From assembly GCF_009828855.1 (NCBI RefSeq), contig NZ_WUAG01000001.1, positions 1,612,001 through 1,676,000 of the forward strand: 64,000 nt of DNA, given 5' to 3'. The position numbers and the translations under genes are program-made. Origin of the DNA: Psychromonas sp. L1A2. Lineage in GTDB: Bacteria > Pseudomonadota > Gammaproteobacteria > Enterobacterales > Psychromonadaceae. Under the pieces are notes generated by a model. It had not been told where the DNA came from and did no database searches. It worked only from the letters and a program-made list of their open reading frames with translations. This document shows positions 40,604-50,419 of the stretch, one piece after another (position 1 is the first letter of the stretch; each line of letters starts with the position of its first letter).

Positions 40604-41725
40604 ATGAAGAAAGTGTTAACCGTGTTCGGTACACGACCTGAAGCTATTAAAATGGCTCCATTAGTACATAAACTTGCTGCTGAAGCAGGGATAGAAAGTA
40701 AAGTTTGTGTGACGGCTCAACATCGAGAAATGCTAGATCAAGTTTTACAGCTCTTTGATATCACGCCTGATTATGATTTAAATATCATGAAGCCAGGACA
40801 AGATTTATTTGATGTAACCGAAAATATTTTAAGTGGCCTGAAAGGCGTGCTCGATGATTTTAAACCTGATGTTGTATTAGTTCATGGTGATACTACAACG
40901 ACCTTTTCAGCATCTTTAGCTGCTTTTTATAAGCAAATTAATATTGGTCATGTCGAAGCTGGATTACGTACTGGTAACTTATATTCGCCTTGGCCTGAAG
41001 AAGCTAATCGAAAATTAACTGGGGTATTGACCCGTTTCCATTTTGCACCGACTGACTTATCTAAGTCCAACTTACTTAAAGAGCAAGTGCCGCAAGAACG
41101 AATATTTGTTACAGGCAATACAGTTATTGATGCATTGTTGTGGGTAAAACAAAAGTTAGAGTCTAATAAAGATTTACAACTTTCATTAGATAAACAGTTT
41201 CCATTTTTAGATGAAAATAAAAAAATGGTACTTGTTACTGGCCATCGAAGAGAAAGTTTTGGCGGCGGTTTTGAACGAATATGTGAAGCGCTAGCGAATA
41301 TCGCAAAAGAACAACCGGATGTTCAAATTGTTTATCCAATGCACATGAATCCAAATGTAAGAGAGCCTGTTAATCGCTTATTAAGTAAGTTGGATAACGT
41401 GTTCTTGATTGAACCTCAGGATTATTTGCCGTTTGTTTATTTAATGAATCGTTGTTACTTGATTATTACCGATTCAGGCGGCGTTCAAGAAGAAGCGCCT
41501 TCATTGGGTAAACCAGTATTAGTCATGCGCGATACGACAGAAAGACCAGAGGCGATCGAAGCGGGAACCGTGAAACTAGTGGGTACCGATGTGGAACGTA
41601 TTACCTCGGAAACTATTTTATTATTAACTGACTCTACTCGTTATCAAACCATGGCCAAAGCTCATAACCCTTATGGCGATGGTTTAGCATGCACACGAAT
41701 TGTTAAAGAATTATTAAAGGATTAA
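40604..41725 (+). CDS. wecB: UDP-N-acetylglucosamine 2-epimerase
   Basis: The enzyme turns UDP-GlcNAc into UDP-ManNAc for enterobacterial-common-antigen-like or capsular polysaccharide. The 373 residues carry [19 protein letters not shown] at the start, the middle [38 protein letters not shown] and the C-terminal [20 protein letters not shown], the standard family blocks. It heads a short run with wecC 2 bases downstream and a WcaJ-type transferase after that. Confidence 0.95.
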   Translation: MKKVLTVFGTRPEAIKMAPLVHKLAAEAGIESKVCVTAQHREMLDQVLQLFDITPDYDLNIMKPGQDLFDVTENILSGLKGVLDDFKPDVVLVHGDTTTTFSASLAAFYKQINIGHVEAGLRTGNLYSPWPEEANRKLTGVLTRFHFAPTDLSKSNLLKEQVPQERIFVTGNTVIDALLWVKQKLESNKDLQLSLDKQFPFLDENKKMVLVTGHRRESFGGGFERICEALANIAKEQPDVQIVYPMHMNPNVREPVNRLLSKLDNVFLIEPQDYLPFVYLMNRCYLIITDSGGVQEEAPSLGKPVLVMRDTTERPEAIEAGTVKLVGTDVERITSETILLLTDSTRYQTMAKAHNPYGDGLACTRIVKELLKD

Positions 41726-41727
41726 TT

Positions 41728-42978
41728 ATGCCATTTCAAACTGTTTCTGTTATCGGCTTAGGCTATATCGGATTACCTACTGCTGCTGTGATTGCATCTC
41801 GTGGTATCGACGTTATTGGTGTCGATGTTAATGAAAATGCCGTGAATACGATTAACGCTGGGCAAATTCATATTGTAGAGCCTGATCTAGATATCGTAGT
41901 ACGAAGTGTTGTAACTACTGGGAAATTACGAGCAACAACCACTGCAGAGCCTGCTGATGTATTCATGGTGGCTGTACCGACACCTTTTAAACAAGATGCG
42001 AGTTCATCTCATTCTCCTGATTTATCTTATATTGAATCTGCTGCCAATATGATTGCACCGGTATTAGTAAAAGGTAATTTAGTTATCTTAGAGTCAACAT
42101 CTCCTGTCGGAACGACTGAGAAATTAGCTGGATGGCTAAAGTCAGCGCGCCCTGATTTGTCATTTCCACAGGATAAAGGGGATGCGGCTGATATTAAAGT
42201 CGCCCATTGTCCTGAACGCGTGTTACCTGGTTATGTATTACAAGAACTCGTTTCAAATGACAGAGTTATTGGTGGTATGTCAAGTGCTTGTAGCCAACTT
42301 GCTACTCAGCTATATGAAAAATTTGTGCGTGGTGAATGTATTGTTACTAATGCTCGCACCGCGGAAATGGCTAAATTAACAGAGAATTCATTCCGTGACG
42401 TTAATATTGCATTTGCTAATGAACTGTCGGTTATTTGTGACAAGTTAAAAATTAATGTGTGGGAGCTAGTTAAATTAGCGAACCGTCATCCCCGCGTTAA
42501 TATTCTTAATCCAGGTCCTGGTGTGGGTGGTCATTGTATCGCTGTTGACCCATGGTTTATTGTTGATAGCTGCCCTGAAGAAGCCAATATTATCAGACAA
42601 GCTAGATTAACCAATGATGCCAAGCCTCATTACGTTGTTGAACAAATTTGTAAAGCGGCAGATGAGTTTAAACGACCTGTCATTGCTTGTCTTGGACTTG
42701 CTTTTAAAGCAGATATTGATGATCTACGTGAAAGTCCTGCGCTAGAAATAGTAAAAGACCTAGTTGCGAAAGAAGTCGGTGAAATAATTGCAGTAGAGCC
42801 TAATATTAAGCAACTGCCTAGTGCGTTGTCTGACTCAGGTATTACATTAACGTCACTTGAAGATGCGTTAGATAAAGCGAATGTAGTCGTAGTGTTAGTT
42901 GACCATAAGCAATTTAAAGCAACAGATCGTACACAATTTGCGACTAAAGTTGTTATTGATACTCGCGGAATAATTTAA
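41728..42978 (+). CDS. wecC: UDP-N-acetyl-D-mannosamine dehydrogenase
   Basis: It oxidises UDP-ManNAc to UDP-ManNAcA with NAD+. The 416-residue protein has the N-terminal Rossmann motif VIGLGYIGLPTAAVIASRG, the ESTSPVGTTEKL block, the substrate region TENSFRDVNIAFANELSVIC and the catalytic-cysteine segment NPGPGVGGHCIAVDPWF. AAGGA precedes the start. It follows wecB directly, giving the two-step supply of ManNAcA. Confidence 0.95.
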   Translation: MPFQTVSVIGLGYIGLPTAAVIASRGIDVIGVDVNENAVNTINAGQIHIVEPDLDIVVRSVVTTGKLRATTTAEPADVFMVAVPTPFKQDASSSHSPDLSYIESAANMIAPVLVKGNLVILESTSPVGTTEKLAGWLKSARPDLSFPQDKGDAADIKVAHCPERVLPGYVLQELVSNDRVIGGMSSACSQLATQLYEKFVRGECIVTNARTAEMAKLTENSFRDVNIAFANELSVICDKLKINVWELVKLANRHPRVNILNPGPGVGGHCIAVDPWFIVDSCPEEANIIRQARLTNDAKPHYVVEQICKAADEFKRPVIACLGLAFKADIDDLRESPALEIVKDLVAKEVGEIIAVEPNIKQLPSALSDSGITLTSLEDALDKANVVVVLVDHKQFKATDRTQFATKVVIDTRGII

Positions 42979-43044
42979 TTGAAGTAAGCCAATCAATAGA
43001 TATTGCTTGGCTTACCTTAATGTTGAATTTTTAAAGGGATTTAA

Positions 43045-44445
43045 ATGTCTGATCAACACTATGTTAAAGATAGTGAAAATGCGTATTCGGCATTGTGCCG
43101 CTGTATTGATTTTTTTGTTATACAAGTAAGTTTATTTTTTATACTTTATTTTCAACATGAAGAGTTAACCAATCTTTACCTTGTGGTTGGCTTGATTGCC
43201 TCGATAGGATTTGTTTTTGCTGCCGACAGCCATAACCTTTATCGTTCATGGCGTCTTGGTGAGTTTTCTCGTGTCGCAAGCTATACTTTTTTATGCTGGG
43301 TTGCTGGCATATTCAGTGTTGTCATTTTTTTATTTTTTAGTAAAACTAGTCTTGATATCTCTCGCTTAGTGATTGGTGTTTGGATGTTGTTTAATTGCAT
43401 TGCATTAGCTGGCTGGCGTTTGTTGTTTTATGTGTTTTTATTTAAACGTCGTCGAGCAGGGTATTATACTAAAAAAGTGGCTATATTCGGTTTAACGTCA
43501 TCGGGGGAGTTGTTAGCAGATCAGTTCGTTAATAAACCCGAAACAGGTTATACGCTGTCTGGTTTCTATGATGATCGAGCTGATACTCGGACAGAAAGTA
43601 AATATACAGAGCAGGTATTAGGTGGTATCAATAAAGGGATTGAATTCGCTAAAGCAGGTGATATTGATGTTATTTATATCGCATTACCATTGGCTGCTCA
43701 AAAACGTATAGAAAGTGTATTAAGAGCGTTAGGAGATACAACGATTGATGTGTTTCTTGTTCCTGATTTCTTTACGTTTAACTTACTCAACGCGCGTTTA
43801 TCTCATGTCGGTTCGATACAAACGATTAGTGTTTATGAATCTCCTATGACTGGACCATCAAGATTACTTAAACGTATTGAAGATGTAGTAGGGGCCTCAT
43901 TAATATTATCTATTATTGCTTTGCCTATGCTGATTATTGCGTTACTGATTAAGTTGGATTCAACGGGACCTGTTTTATTTAAACAGTTACGTTATGGATT
44001 AGATGGCAGAGCCATTAAAGTTTGGAAATTCCGTTCTATGAGTTCAATGGATAATGGCGATGTTATTCAACAAGCAGTGCAAGGTGATAGTCGTATCACT
44101 AAACTTGGTGCTTTTTTAAGAAAAACATCATTGGATGAATTGCCACAGTTAATTAATGTATTGTCTGGCAGTATGTCATTAGTAGGGCCTCGGCCTCATG
44201 CGGTGGCGCATAACGAACAATATAGAAAGCTGGTGGATTTTTACATGTTACGCCATAAAGTTAAGCCAGGTATCACTGGATGGGCTCAAATTAATGGTTG
44301 GCGTGGTGAAACAGATACATTAGAAAAAATGGAAAAACGCGTTGAGTTTGATTTGGAATATATTAGAAACTGGTCAATTAGTTTTGATCTTAAAATACTA
44401 GTCTTAACGGTATTTAAAGGGTTTATTCATAAGAATGCCTATTAA
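43045..44445 (+). CDS. WcaJ-type undecaprenyl-phosphate sugar phosphotransferase
   Basis: This enzyme class starts a polysaccharide repeat by moving a sugar-1-phosphate, usually glucose, to undecaprenyl phosphate. The 466-residue protein has about four N-terminal membrane segments (20-125), a soluble nucleotide-binding-like domain (about 145-265, KKVAIFGLTSSGELLADQF), a further membrane segment (about 285-305) and the catalytic domain with KVWKFRSMSS, RKTSLDELPQLINVLSG, SLVGPRPHAVAHNEQY and KPGITGWAQINGWRGET. The length is near E. coli WcaJ (464). It is the last of three genes; no glycosyltransferases, polymerase or flippase are next to it, so the rest of the pathway is elsewhere. Confidence 0.9.
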   Translation: MSDQHYVKDSENAYSALCRCIDFFVIQVSLFFILYFQHEELTNLYLVVGLIASIGFVFAADSHNLYRSWRLGEFSRVASYTFLCWVAGIFSVVIFLFFSKTSLDISRLVIGVWMLFNCIALAGWRLLFYVFLFKRRRAGYYTKKVAIFGLTSSGELLADQFVNKPETGYTLSGFYDDRADTRTESKYTEQVLGGINKGIEFAKAGDIDVIYIALPLAAQKRIESVLRALGDTTIDVFLVPDFFTFNLLNARLSHVGSIQTISVYESPMTGPSRLLKRIEDVVGASLILSIIALPMLIIALLIKLDSTGPVLFKQLRYGLDGRAIKVWKFRSMSSMDNGDVIQQAVQGDSRITKLGAFLRKTSLDELPQLINVLSGSMSLVGPRPHAVAHNEQYRKLVDFYMLRHKVKPGITGWAQINGWRGETDTLEKMEKRVEFDLEYIRNWSISFDLKILVLTVFKGFIHKNAY

Positions 44446-44457
44446 TGACAGCTAACC

Positions 44458-44490
44458 TCATGAGTCTTGTTTACTAAACAAGACTCATGA
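44458..44490. terminator. Perfect 16-bp inverted repeat between convergent genes
   Basis: TCATGAGTCTTGTTTA, a single C, then its exact reverse complement. It lies 13 bases past the WcaJ-type gene and 10 bases from the rsmF stop. No T run is seen on either strand, but the very strong stem and its position make it a likely bidirectional transcript end. Confidence 0.65.
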
Positions 44491-44499
44491 ATGTAATTC

Positions 44500-45942
44500 C
44501 TATTTATCAAATAGGTTTTTATCGATAATTAAATCTCTTGGCAAACTATTTTTAATTCTATTATCTAACGATTTCCCTAAACCAATTACATGGCCTTGAT
44601 AACGTAATATAACTTCACCTTTTGAGTTGTTAGTATCAATGTCATGAATATCTCGCCCTTGGTAATACTCTCTTGCTTGGTGTGCTAATAACGCTATTGC
44701 TAGAGGGCTTTGTTGACCAAAACAAGTGGCAAATTCATGAGTACACTTAAAGCCTGACTTACGTCCTTTACCAAACTTTTCTGCTATCTTAATACCCAAT
44801 CTAGAAAATCGTAGTTCATTAATTAATGGGACAATATTTTCTGGGAATAACCAAAACTCATCATCTCTTTGATATAGCACACCGGTTAATTGCGTTATGG
44901 AGAATTGATTTTTAAAGTAGTCATATAAACTACTTTTTACTGTTTCTGTTGTTGGTTGAAAAGGGAATTTTCTGAGTCGCTTTTGTGCGGCTTCAACTTC
45001 AACATCACCCGTTTTTTTAATAGCCGCAACAAAAAAACCTTCAGTGTCGTAAACCTGTGGCCAAATATGTAAAAAACCTTCTGCTGTTAAAGTTTTATCT
45101 GCATTTTTAAATAAGTTATCTAAAGAAAGGAATTCAACACTATCAGGGTAGACTTGTTTAAGGTGTAAACATACTTCTTGGTTCTCTTCTAAGCTAAGAG
45201 TACAAGTTGAATAAACCATTACTCCACCGGTTTTTAGTGCTTTAAATGCACTTTCTATTAATGTTTTTTGTACCGTTGATATTGACTCTATTGCTGTTTG
45301 ATCCCAGTTCTTCATCGCCTGTTTATCTTTACGTACAGTACCTTCACCAGAGCAGGGGGCATCCAATAAAATAGCATCAAAGGTATTAGGTAACCATTGT
45401 CCAAATACGGCCGCATCAAAATGAGTGAGTGCAACATTTTTAATGCCACAGCGTTGAATATTTGAATGCAACATCTTAATTCTGCTAGACGAATACTCAT
45501 TCGCAATGATTAAACCTTGATTGTTAATGGCTGCCGCTAATTGCGTTGTTTTTGATCCTGGCGCGGCCGCTGCATCTAACAGTGTTGCATTCTCTGTATC
45601 TTGAAAGTGATACAGCAGTGCTGACACTGGCATCATAGAGCTAGCTTCTTGAATGTAAAACAACCCGGCTAAATGTTCTGCGCTGTTGCCTAGAGGGATA
45701 TGATCATTGTCAATTTCAATCCAAAAGCCTTCTTTACACCAGGGTACAGGTGTTAATGCCCAGCTTTTTTTATTGGCGATATCAAGGAAATCTTTAATGT
45801 CGATTTTAAGTGTATTAACTCGAATAGCTCGACGTAAAGGGCGACGACAGGCGGCAACTAGTTCATCGATATTTAAGTTTTCAGGTAAAATGCTCGACAT
45901 TTTATCTATAAATGCTTGAGGTATAAAAGTGTTGCTATCCAT
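44500..45942 (-). CDS. rsmF: 16S rRNA (cytosine-1407-C5)-methyltransferase RsmF
   Basis: RsmF makes m5C1407 in 16S rRNA. From the ATG at 45942 (AAGGA upstream; the frame is open 13 codons further) the protein has 480 residues, as in E. coli (479). The SAM region reads LLDAAAAPGSKTTQLAA, the catalytic motifs are DAPCSGEGTVRKD and YSTCTLSLEENQEV (the two cysteines of the family), and a C-terminal extension follows. In E. coli rsmF is the third gene after letA and letB, and the same order holds here on the minus strand. Confidence 0.95.
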   Translation of the reverse strand: MDSNTFIPQAFIDKMSSILPENLNIDELVAACRRPLRRAIRVNTLKIDIKDFLDIANKKSWALTPVPWCKEGFWIEIDNDHIPLGNSAEHLAGLFYIQEASSMMPVSALLYHFQDTENATLLDAAAAPGSKTTQLAAAINNQGLIIANEYSSSRIKMLHSNIQRCGIKNVALTHFDAAVFGQWLPNTFDAILLDAPCSGEGTVRKDKQAMKNWDQTAIESISTVQKTLIESAFKALKTGGVMVYSTCTLSLEENQEVCLHLKQVYPDSVEFLSLDNLFKNADKTLTAEGFLHIWPQVYDTEGFFVAAIKKTGDVEVEAAQKRLRKFPFQPTTETVKSSLYDYFKNQFSITQLTGVLYQRDDEFWLFPENIVPLINELRFSRLGIKIAEKFGKGRKSGFKCTHEFATCFGQQSPLAIALLAHQAREYYQGRDIHDIDTNNSKGEVILRYQGHVIGLGKSLDNRIKNSLPRDLIIDKNLFDK

Positions 45943-45998
45943 TTGGATCCTTACAAAAACGCGCACAGAAAGTGCGCGCAAGATAACATAAAGTGAAA

Positions 45999-48668
45999 TT
46001 AATTACTTTTAGGGATTTTAAGTTTCCATTGCAACCAATCTTCATCAAATTCTGACTGTAACTTAAAAGTTGAAAAGGCTTGGCTAGCAGGTTGTAGTTC
46101 TCGATTGTCTGAGGTGCTCATATTAATACCACCTTTGATTAAAGAAGTAAGAGAAGTCGATTTTAGCGAAGCGCCTGTTATTCCTATATCTAAGTTAAAG
46201 CCAGAAGCTGGCCAAAAGATACTATTAGTACGAATCAAATGAGCATATTCAGGGTAAATGTTAATCACTATCTCAACGCCTGATGCATCATCATTTAAGC
46301 GTTTTTCAGTGACTTCACCAATTTGTATTTGGCGGTGATAAATAGGGCTACTGATATCAGTAGAACCTGCATTACTAGCCGTTAATATTATAGATAAACC
46401 GGTTTTATGTTCTGCTAATAAAGGGGCATTATGCTCACCTTTAAACTCAATCGTTTTATTGCCGTTGCCTGGCTCAACATTAATAAATACGCCGCTAATC
46501 AGCGTTGATAAATTCTTTGCGCCAGATAATGAAATATCACTTCTTACGACCCAAAAGCGACTACCTTGTTTTGCTACTTTATCAAAATATTTTGGGGTAA
46601 TATCTAATGTGACCATTATTTTATTATTTTTATTAAGTGTTAATTGACTTATTTTTCCAACATCTAACCCTTTTAGTTTTACCTTGTTACCTACTTTTAA
46701 TTCAGATGCATCGTCATAGATAAGTGTAATTTGCTTTGGTGGTTGTGTTGCTTGCTGGTAGTTATCAAATAAGCGGTATTGTCCCTCACTGGTTATATTA
46801 GAGGTTACTGATGGTGAAAATTCTAAAGCTATACCGCCAGTGGCTACTGCTAGTAATGATGCTGCATTGACCTTAATACCAGAAAGACCTGCGTCAATTT
46901 CAAAACCACTAATATTCCAAAAAATAGTTTGTTTGGTAATCAAGTGTTTAAATTTTGCGTTAATGTTAATACTGGTTTGCATTAAGCTTGAATCATGTAA
47001 GCGTAGATCACTTACTTCACCTACTTGTAGTTTGTGATAATAGACAGGAGAACCAATACTCACAGAAGGTAATTCTTTACTTAGAAGGATTACTTTAAGT
47101 GGATCAGTAAAAGCATCTTTACCTAGTTTTGCCATCTCTTTAGATTCATATAAATAGAAAGGTTGTTTATTTTCAAATGGAGTTTGAATATGTTTTTTAG
47201 TGATTGGTGATTCATTATAGAGTGCAATACCACCTTGTATAATATTTTCTAATGGTTTGCTATTAACCTCAACCCCTTTTAGAGAAGCCTTAAAGTTTAC
47301 TCCGCTTAATAGGTGGAATTTACTGTTCTTATTAATTAGATAACTAAATTCTTCATCGATGTTTAACGTCGCTTTAATTTTATTATTATCTTCAGTTAAT
47401 TTTATTGTACTCACTTTACCAATATTAAGCCCTTTATAGCTAACAGGTGCACCGTCTGTTAAGCCATTTGCATTATCTGCAATTAAAGTTATTGATAAAG
47501 CATTACTTTCTAAAATAGATTGTTCTGTCTTTATTACAAACTCAGTACGTAATGGTTCATCTTGATAGCTCTCTCCGTGTGAAAAGTTAATATAATCACC
47601 AGTAATAAGATTACTTAAGTTTTCAATTTTAGAAAAAGAAACGGATGTTTTCTCAACCCAAAAACGTGCACTTTCAGTGATTAAATCACTAAATGCTGGG
47701 TTGATAGTTGCTTTTGCAATGAACAACTGACTTTCTGAATCGTAGTTGATGGTATCAATCCTACCAATACCATGCCCTTTAAATAAGATACCTGCACGCT
47801 CTGGTAAATTATTGGTGTTAGATAACTTAAGGATAATATGTAGGCCTTCCTGACTAGCATCAATATCATTAAATAGCTGATATTTCTGGTTTTCTAAAGG
47901 CTCAGTAGATGATTCAGGACTGCTGAAGGTAACTCCTCCCGCAATTAAAGTGGTTAGGCTATCAAGTTTGAAATCTATACCTGCTCTTGAAATGTTTGCA
48001 TTTAAACCACTAATATTCCAAAATTTACTTTTTTGTTTTACTAAGTGGCTGTATTTACTTTCAATAAAAGCCTGAATGTTGACAAATTGCCCCGTTTTAT
48101 CAAGACGTACTCGAGCAATTTCTCCCACTTGTATTTTTTTATAAAAGATAGGCGTTCCAATGTTAATCGATGCGGCATTATCACTTTTTAAGTTAATCAA
48201 TAATGCATTATCCGGAATGGTGATTGGTTGTTCTCTTGTTGCAACAAAGTCAGTTGCTTCCTCACCTTCGCCAGGTAATAAATTAATATAACTCCCAGAG
48301 AACAAAGTATCTAATCCAGTAATTGAAGTTAAAGATGCTTTGGGTGAAACTAACCAAAATTTACTTTTCTCTTTTAGTAAAAAGGTTGCATGAGACTCGA
48401 TTTCAGCAATGACATTAACACCATCAACCTCATCAAGTTCAATCTTCTTGACGGTACCAACAATAACCCCTTTGTAACGTACTTTGGTTTTGTCAATGAT
48501 AATACTGCCAGCATTGGTGAAATGAATATTAACACGCATATTTTTATGAGTGATATTTTGGAATAGTATCCAAAGAGCCAATAATGTAGCGATAAAAGGT
48601 AGAAACCACACTGGTGAAATATATTTTGATTTACTAACAACAGGTGTTGTCGAAGGGTTATCTTGCAT
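45999..48668 (-). CDS. letB: LetB (YebT), multi-MCE-domain lipid transport protein
   Basis: LetB forms a tunnel of stacked MCE rings across the periplasm for lipid transport. The 889-residue protein has an N-terminal membrane segment (about 18-42, VWFLPFIATLLALWILFQN) and seven MCE repeats, as in E. coli LetB (877). The repeats show a recurring pattern: NAGSIIIDKTKVRYKGVIVG, NGLTDGAPVSYKGLNIGKVS, SELKVGNKVKLKGLDVGKIS and so on, about 115 residues apart, each with a hydrophobic loop (SGSYINLLPG, TGDYINFS, SGVFINVEPG). Its start overlaps the end of the upstream letA C-terminal gene by 11 bases. Confidence 0.94.
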   Translation of the reverse strand: MQDNPSTTPVVSKSKYISPVWFLPFIATLLALWILFQNITHKNMRVNIHFTNAGSIIIDKTKVRYKGVIVGTVKKIELDEVDGVNVIAEIESHATFLLKEKSKFWLVSPKASLTSITGLDTLFSGSYINLLPGEGEEATDFVATREQPITIPDNALLINLKSDNAASINIGTPIFYKKIQVGEIARVRLDKTGQFVNIQAFIESKYSHLVKQKSKFWNISGLNANISRAGIDFKLDSLTTLIAGGVTFSSPESSTEPLENQKYQLFNDIDASQEGLHIILKLSNTNNLPERAGILFKGHGIGRIDTINYDSESQLFIAKATINPAFSDLITESARFWVEKTSVSFSKIENLSNLITGDYINFSHGESYQDEPLRTEFVIKTEQSILESNALSITLIADNANGLTDGAPVSYKGLNIGKVSTIKLTEDNNKIKATLNIDEEFSYLINKNSKFHLLSGVNFKASLKGVEVNSKPLENIIQGGIALYNESPITKKHIQTPFENKQPFYLYESKEMAKLGKDAFTDPLKVILLSKELPSVSIGSPVYYHKLQVGEVSDLRLHDSSLMQTSININAKFKHLITKQTIFWNISGFEIDAGLSGIKVNAASLLAVATGGIALEFSPSVTSNITSEGQYRLFDNYQQATQPPKQITLIYDDASELKVGNKVKLKGLDVGKISQLTLNKNNKIMVTLDITPKYFDKVAKQGSRFWVVRSDISLSGAKNLSTLISGVFINVEPGNGNKTIEFKGEHNAPLLAEHKTGLSIILTASNAGSTDISSPIYHRQIQIGEVTEKRLNDDASGVEIVINIYPEYAHLIRTNSIFWPASGFNLDIGITGASLKSTSLTSLIKGGINMSTSDNRELQPASQAFSTFKLQSEFDEDWLQWKLKIPKSN

Positions 48669-49290
48669 CGGTATTTGCGTCCCATATTAGACGAGTATCG
48701 AAACTCTGTGCTGCGAATAATGTTGTAATGACAACCACGGTGAAAGAAGTTGCTGCGATCCCTGGGTAAACGGATAGGAAATTTCCTTTATCAAACACCG
48801 CAACCATTATTGATATAACAAATAAGTCTAATACTGACCAACGACCAATCCAGTCGACTAACGTAAAAGCAATAAGTTGTTTTTTAGGGTTAAATTGCCA
48901 TTTAAAGTGAATGGCGAGTGAAATAAAAGCTAATACTACAATTTTTAATATAGGTACTACTATAGACGCTATAAAAACAATAAACGCTATACCAGACATG
49001 CCGCTTGATAATAAGCTTACAATACCTGAAAAAATAGTATCAGGATAACGTGTCCCGTTTTTTAATAAGTAAGTAATAGGGTAAAGGTTAGCTGGAAAGA
49101 TAAAAATAAAAGCTGTAAACAATAATGCCCATGTTTTTTGTTGGCTATTTTCAATGCGAGGTGAAATCGGACTACCACAATAAGGGCAACATTCTTGATT
49201 CTCACTAATAGAAGAATGTTTTTCACAAACTCGGCATAGTTGCCTGTCTTGTTGTCTTGCACTTATCCCTGTTATTAGCGGTTTATTCAT
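48658..49290 (-). CDS. LetA (PqiA-like), C-terminal half as a separate gene
   Basis: The product matches the second half of E. coli LetA (YebS): a zinc-ribbon-like start (LCRVCEKHSS and CCPYCGSPISPR), then four membrane segments with TRYPDTIFSGIVSLLSSGMS, VFIASIVVPILKIVVLAFIS, and WIGRWSVLDLFVISIMVAVF. It is read here as a 210-residue protein from the ATG at 49290, which overlaps the N-terminal gene's stop by 8 bases; an ATG at 49323 is the alternative. The normal LetA is one 427-residue protein with two such halves. It feeds LetB, encoded next. Confidence 0.88.
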   Translation of the reverse strand: MNKPLITGISARQQDRQLCRVCEKHSSISENQECCPYCGSPISPRIENSQQKTWALLFTAFIFIFPANLYPITYLLKNGTRYPDTIFSGIVSLLSSGMSGIAFIVFIASIVVPILKIVVLAFISLAIHFKWQFNPKKQLIAFTLVDWIGRWSVLDLFVISIMVAVFDKGNFLSVYPGIAATSFTVVVITTLFAAQSFDTRLIWDANTDAR

Positions 49291-49876
49291 TGAGTAAATA
49301 TTTCCAATGTTGAGCATTATCATATTCGCTGATCATACTCATATTTAATATTAAAAAACCAACTAGAAAGTACAGGCCACTATTGAAATAAAGTTCTGCA
49401 TAACTCGTTAATTTAAAAACGGCTACCATAAAGCTCACTAAATAAACTTCTAACATAGACCAATGAATGATAATGCTCGTTAATTTAAGCACATAGTTAA
49501 GCAATTCGGGGCGTTTATTGAACATCATGCATCCGCTACTAAATGCGATACAAAGAGTTAATAACGTAGGGGCAACTACCGCACAAAACAACACCACAAA
49601 AGACACAACAGGCGCTATATTAATCATCATTATAGCACCTTGTAACAGGTTGGTTTGTTCTGTAATGCCTAACAAATGCACTGAAACAAGTGGGAATGAA
49701 AAAGCAGGAATACAAACTAATAATGCAGCGACTGCTAGAGCAAATACCTTATTGGGTTTACTTGTTGTCGCTTTACAAAATACATGATTACAACGAGCAC
49801 ATTTTGCAATGTAGCCTGGTTGTATAATAGGTTGTTGTGAAACCATGTCACAATGGCTACAAATTATCGTTTTCAT
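49283..49876 (-). CDS. LetA (PqiA-like), N-terminal half as a separate gene
   Basis: A 197-residue protein matching the first half of E. coli LetA: a zinc-ribbon (CSHCDMVSQQP and CARCNHVFC, four cysteines), then membrane segments with PLVSVHLLGITEQTNLLQGA (E. coli [20 protein letters not shown]) and WSMLEVYLVSFMVAVFKLTS. The gene ends in TAA overlapping the next ATG (ATGAATAA). Both halves read cleanly with proper starts and no sign of decay, so this looks like a genuine split and not a frameshift error, although a sequencing frameshift cannot be excluded. Confidence 0.86.
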   Translation of the reverse strand: MKTIICSHCDMVSQQPIIQPGYIAKCARCNHVFCKATTSKPNKVFALAVAALLVCIPAFSFPLVSVHLLGITEQTNLLQGAIMMINIAPVVSFVVLFCAVVAPTLLTLCIAFSSGCMMFNKRPELLNYVLKLTSIIIHWSMLEVYLVSFMVAVFKLTSYAELYFNSGLYFLVGFLILNMSMISEYDNAQHWKYLLNE

Positions 49877-49961
49877 TCATACTTATCAGTAATTTGACAA
49901 TGTTATAAGATAGCAAATTAATTATAGTATGACAAAAGTTGCATTATCACAAAAGCAGTAG

Positions 49962-49981
49962 TACTGTATGTAAAACCATGT
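49962..49981 (+). promoter_or_regulatory. Degenerate LexA box upstream of yebG
   Basis: TACTGTATGTAAAACCATGT matches the LexA consensus on the left arm (TACTGT) but has CCAT where ACAG is expected (two mismatches). It is 28 bases before the yebG start, the same place as in E. coli. Confidence 0.5.
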
Positions 49982-50008
49982 TTAATTTGAAATTAAAAAG
50001 AGGCCACC

Positions 50009-50281
50009 GTGGCAGTCATCATTAAATACATTGTAGAAAGAAAGGGTGTTGAGAAAATGACCTTTACCAGTAAGAAAGAAGCCGATGCATACGATAAGAT
50101 GCTAGATAGCGCCGATCAAATCGCATTATTCTTAAGTGAAAGTCCTGTTTCTCTAGATGATCAACAGCTTGAAGAATTAGGGCTGTATGTCGCAAGCAAT
50201 AAAGATGTGTTGCAAAACCTATTTAAAGGGCAAGTGTTTAACTCAGAAAGTATCGATAAAGTAGAGCCATCAGATAGTTAA
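50009..50281 (+). CDS. yebG: SOS-induced protein YebG
   Basis: YebG is a small LexA-controlled protein of unclear function. The start is GTG at 50009 with AGAGG upstream. The 90 residues begin MAVIIKYIVERKGVEKMTFT then SKKEADAYDKMLDSAD (E. coli MAVEVKYVVIREGEEKMSFT, SKKEADAYDKMLDTAD), so orthology is clear. It stands between the letAB-rsmF operon (divergent) and thrS. Confidence 0.93.
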   Translation: MAVIIKYIVERKGVEKMTFTSKKEADAYDKMLDSADQIALFLSESPVSLDDQQLEELGLYVASNKDVLQNLFKGQVFNSESIDKVEPSDS

Positions 50282-50419
50282 ACCTCATTAAATAAATAGG
50301 AGTAACAATAAATTAACCTTTAGTGTCTTTTATTGTGCTCCTTAATGCAGTAAAATGCGCTCCTCTTTTTAATTAATACAAATGCTTTTTGGTTGGAAGC
50401 ATCACTGTGAGGAATTCGC

